Shown: positions 14,230 to 16,035 of the stretch, piece by piece
How positions within the stretch are numbered: position 1 is the stretch's first letter
Layout: each line of letters starts with the position of its first letter
Assembly: GCA_029262955.1 (NCBI GenBank)
Contig: JAJCYL010000077.1
Location: 1-16,035, forward strand
Source: Cytophagales bacterium
GTDB lineage: Bacteria > Bacteroidota > Bacteroidia > Cytophagales > Cyclobacteriaceae
DNA length: 16,035 bases
Direction of reading: 5' to 3'
Translations under genes and position numbers: made by a program
The notes under the pieces: generated by a model
Database searches by the model: none
Seen by the model: the letters and a program-made list of their open reading frames with translations, nothing else
Told to the model about the DNA's origin: nothing

Positions 14230-15477
14230 CTACCTGGTGACCTGATGCTTTTGACCACTGAGTGGCAAATATATGAACCTTATCATGTGAAAAACGCAAG
14301 TTGCAGTTTGCCAGATGGCCATGGCATGTAGACTAAATACAGGCTGATTGATTACAAGACCAATTAGCAATACGACCAAGAACGGATTTCTTCTTGCAAT
14401 ATAAATCCTGGCATGCCAGTCGATTGGTGCAAAGTCATGCAATTGAGCACCAAATAGCTTCTTGAATAGTCCTGTAACGATCTTGTCAATGGTAAAAAGG
14501 CCAACCAAAGACCATGCAGCAATGGTATTAATGTAACTAAAATTCAACAGGTCTTCAGAAAAATACCAGCCTATTCCGGCATACCATAGCCATAGATAAA
14601 TGGTATCTGAAGCGTTATCCAGCCAGTGTCCAGTCTCACTGGTTCTTAGGGTGAGCCTGGCTAGCTTGCCATCGAGGGTGTCTAAGAAACTCATTACGGT
14701 TCCCATAAACCAAGCGGGCCAAAACCAACCCATGAAAAAGAAGGGAATCGCTCCGAATGAGAGGATCATACTTACATAAGTGATTTGGTTTGGAGTAATA
14801 TTGGTAGGACTCAACCAATGAACCATCAATCGGGTTGGTAACGGCCAGGCATATTTGGTAATGAAATCTGTCGCCCCCTTATATATAGCTGTGAAAGCTA
14901 TTTTACTCGCTTTTTCTATTTCCGACTCAGAGTCAATTTTGAAAAGAAATGGTTCTTGGCGTCTTCGCATGCTTCCAATGTAGGAATCCATTTCTGAGGT
15001 CTTAATTACTTCTCTTGGTAAGTCAGAGATTAATTCCTGTATGGAATGACTTGTAGTTGAGGACAGTTGATCGTTTTTTATGCTGAAAGCAAAAGGTGAG
15101 TTTTCACCCGAGGATACTTGAACTGGCTTATCAGCGGTAACTTTTTCCTTAAGCGCTATAATAATTCGGCTGTCTAAGATTGCATTTCCCTGTAGCACAA
15201 TAAAAGGATTCGAATCTTCTTCAAGAATTTTAGAGAGTGTAGTTACCTCATCCCCTTCTATTTGAACCGACCTAACCCCGATTTTATGCCATTTTTGAAA
15301 ATCACTCCTCAATACGTCCGTTATTACTTTTTCTTTGTCAAAGACGATTATGCACTCTTCAATCTCTGCAACGGAAAGCTGACGAACCAATTTTTCCAAC
15401 AAGGTCATGCCCCACAATTTTTGAAGTGCATAGGGGTAATGTGCGAAAATTATTGCCTTGGTTTTGGGATTGGTCAT
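14230..15477 (-). CDS. CDP-alcohol phosphotransferase fused to a degenerate nucleotidyltransferase domain
   Basis: 415 aa, two domains. Residues about 200-405 form a membrane CDP-alcohol phosphatidyltransferase. The full signature D266-X2-D269-G-X2-A-R-X8-G-X3-D287-X3-D291 is intact, preceded by 'LSPTNITPNQITYVSMIL'. This joins a CDP-activated alcohol to an acceptor alcohol, leaving a phosphodiester. Residues about 1-195 resemble the GT-A-fold nucleotidyltransferase that precedes this domain in the inositol-phosphate cytidylyltransferase/di-myo-inositol-phosphate synthase fusion, but the catalytic loop AAGxGxR is replaced by 'FAHYPYALQKLWG' and the metal Asp of the 'GD' motif by Asn ('LQGNAILDSRII'). 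The domain is probably not a working cytidylyltransferase. First gene of the operon, divergent from the asparagine synthase gene. Substrate and acceptor unknown. Confidence 0.83.
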   Translation of the reverse strand: MTNPKTKAIIFAHYPYALQKLWGMTLLEKLVRQLSVAEIEECIIVFDKEKVITDVLRSDFQKWHKIGVRSVQIEGDEVTTLSKILEEDSNPFIVLQGNAILDSRIIIALKEKVTADKPVQVSSGENSPFAFSIKNDQLSSTTSHSIQELISDLPREVIKTSEMDSYIGSMRRRQEPFLFKIDSESEIEKASKIAFTAIYKGATDFITKYAWPLPTRLMVHWLSPTNITPNQITYVSMILSFGAIPFFFMGWFWPAWFMGTVMSFLDTLDGKLARLTLRTSETGHWLDNASDTIYLWLWYAGIGWYFSEDLLNFSYINTIAAWSLVGLFTIDKIVTGLFKKLFGAQLHDFAPIDWHARIYIARRNPFLVVLLIGLVINQPVFSLHAMAIWQTATCVFHMIRFIYLPLSGQKHQVTR

Positions 15478-15494
15478 TCTCGATGTTCGGGATG

Positions 15495-15502
15495 CAAAAG
15501 TA
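15495..15502 (-). promoter_or_regulatory. Bacteroidota -7 promoter element (TACTTTTG) for the lipid/glycan operon
   Basis: On the minus strand this is a perfect TAnnTTTG match followed by CA, 17 bp before the ATG at 15477. That predicts a very short leader of about 10 nt, common in this phylum. The surrounding 13 bases are identical to those at 3227-3239 on the other strand. No clear -33 TTTG was found. Confidence 0.5.
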
Positions 15503-15563
15503 ATAATCTATAGTTAAGGCTGGCATTTATGGGCATACTCAAAACATTGACATCCTTAATTAC

Positions 15564-15571
15564 TAATTTCG
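15564..15571 (+). promoter_or_regulatory. Possible -7 element for the asparagine synthase gene
   Basis: TAATTTCG (7 of 8 to TAnnTTTG), followed by CA, lies 24 bp before the ATG at 15596. TTG at 15547-15549 could serve as a -33 element, though the spacing is short. The 118-bp region 15478-15595 therefore appears to hold back-to-back promoters. Confidence 0.3.
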
Positions 15572-15595
15572 CACCCTATTCAATTGCACGCTGAT

Positions 15596-16035
15596 ATGTG
15601 TGGTATAGCCGGAGTTATAAATCTCAAAAACCAGTCAAGAGTACCAGATTCCGTAATCCGGGATATGACTGATGTCCTGGCCCATCGTGGCCCGGATGGG
15701 AAAGGCTATTTTGTTAATGAAAATATCGCTTTTGGCCATCGCCGGCTAAGTATTATTGACCTGTCTGAGGCTGGAAGGCAACCCATGACTGATTCGGAGG
15801 GTAAATGGATACTCACCTTCAACGGAGAGATCTATAACTTCGAAGAGATTAAAAATAGCCTGTGTGGGGGCTTTCAGTATCGTTCACATGCAGATACAGA
15901 GGTAATTCTTCATGCATTTCAGGAAAAAGGAATAGATGCACTGGATGATTTCAACGGCATGTTTGCCTTCGGACTGTATGATAGCCAAAACCAGAAAACG
16001 TACATCGTTCGAGACAGGATTGGAATTAAACCACT
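15596..16035 (+). CDS. Asparagine synthase (glutamine-hydrolysing), N-terminal part, runs off the edge
   Basis: 146 codons are visible from the ATG at 15596; the gene continues past the window. The start 'MCGIAGVINL' gives the catalytic N-terminal Cys2 of class II glutamine amidotransferases once Met is removed, which fixes the start. Further glutaminase-site motifs follow: 'LAHRGPDGKGYF', 'FGHRRLSIIDLS', 'FNGEIYNFEEI' and 'HADTEVILHAF', then 'FNGMFAFGLYD' and 'VRDRIGIKP'. The family releases ammonia from glutamine and amidates a carboxylate through an AMP intermediate in a C-terminal ATP-pyrophosphatase domain not seen here. Members of this length and style are frequent in exopolysaccharide loci and often amidate sugar acids rather than aspartate. 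Its divergent position beside the operon starting at 15477 supports that reading, but ordinary AsnB cannot be excluded. Confidence 0.9.
   Translation, partial: MCGIAGVINLKNQSRVPDSVIRDMTDVLAHRGPDGKGYFVNENIAFGHRRLSIIDLSEAGRQPMTDSEGKWILTFNGEIYNFEEIKNSLCGGFQYRSHADTEVILHAFQEKGIDALDDFNGMFAFGLYDSQNQKTYIVRDRIGIKP

Noticed and set aside
15547..15552. TTGACA as a sigma70-type -35 box before the asparagine synthase gene
   Set aside because: No TATAAT-like box follows at 16-18 bp, and this phylum's primary sigma factor uses a different consensus.
1..16035. tRNA, rRNA, CRISPR arrays, insertion sequences, phage or defence genes
   Set aside because: No direct-repeat arrays, transposase motifs, terminal repeats or RNA-gene signatures were seen on either strand; genes fill almost the whole window.

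Overview
The window reads as a chromosomal segment of a Bacteroidota bacterium, most likely a marine Cytophagales-type organism. This rests on moderate-to-low GC, short intergenic spaces, the near absence of Shine-Dalgarno sequences, TAnnTTTG-type promoter elements, and family content typical of the phylum: a DUF5777-like beta-barrel end, a CarboxypepD_reg-like exported protein, a DUF6503-like protein, an ArsR/YjjG-HAD pair and a GT3 glycogen synthase. Genus is inference. I see no tRNA, rRNA, CRISPR array, insertion sequence or phage gene, and no gene-free stretch longer than about 150 bp.

Left part (1-4271): the end of a beta-barrel gene is translationally coupled (TAATG) to a small lipoprotein with a cytochrome-like CX4CH domain. 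Next is an aromatic-amino-acid-type PLP decarboxylase, whose stop lies one base from that of a convergent ArsR-HAD phosphatase operon. Across a 151-bp divergent promoter region is an exported carboxypeptidase-regulatory-like protein. It converges with an 80-aa orphan gene preceded by two tandem CRP/FNR-like palindromes.

Middle part (4272-8686): on the minus strand, a SAM methyltransferase, a DUF6503-like secreted protein and a lipoprotein PQQ dehydrogenase with its own N-terminal cytochrome c domain. The last two are separated by only 4 nt. A 157-aa protein of unknown function is divergent from the methyltransferase and convergent with the glycogen synthase.

Right part (8687-16035): a eukaryote-type (GT3) glycogen synthase, then a tight minus-strand operon. 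In transcription order this encodes a CDP-alcohol phosphotransferase fused to a degenerate nucleotidyltransferase domain, a Wzx/MOP-type flippase, a GMC oxidoreductase with a Cys cluster, and an FkbM-like methyltransferase. The last three are coupled by start/stop overlaps. A glutamine-hydrolysing asparagine synthase is divergent and runs off the right edge. I infer that this locus makes and exports a phospho-linked lipid or surface glycan. It is the best candidate for an undescribed pathway here, but its product cannot be read from the sequence.
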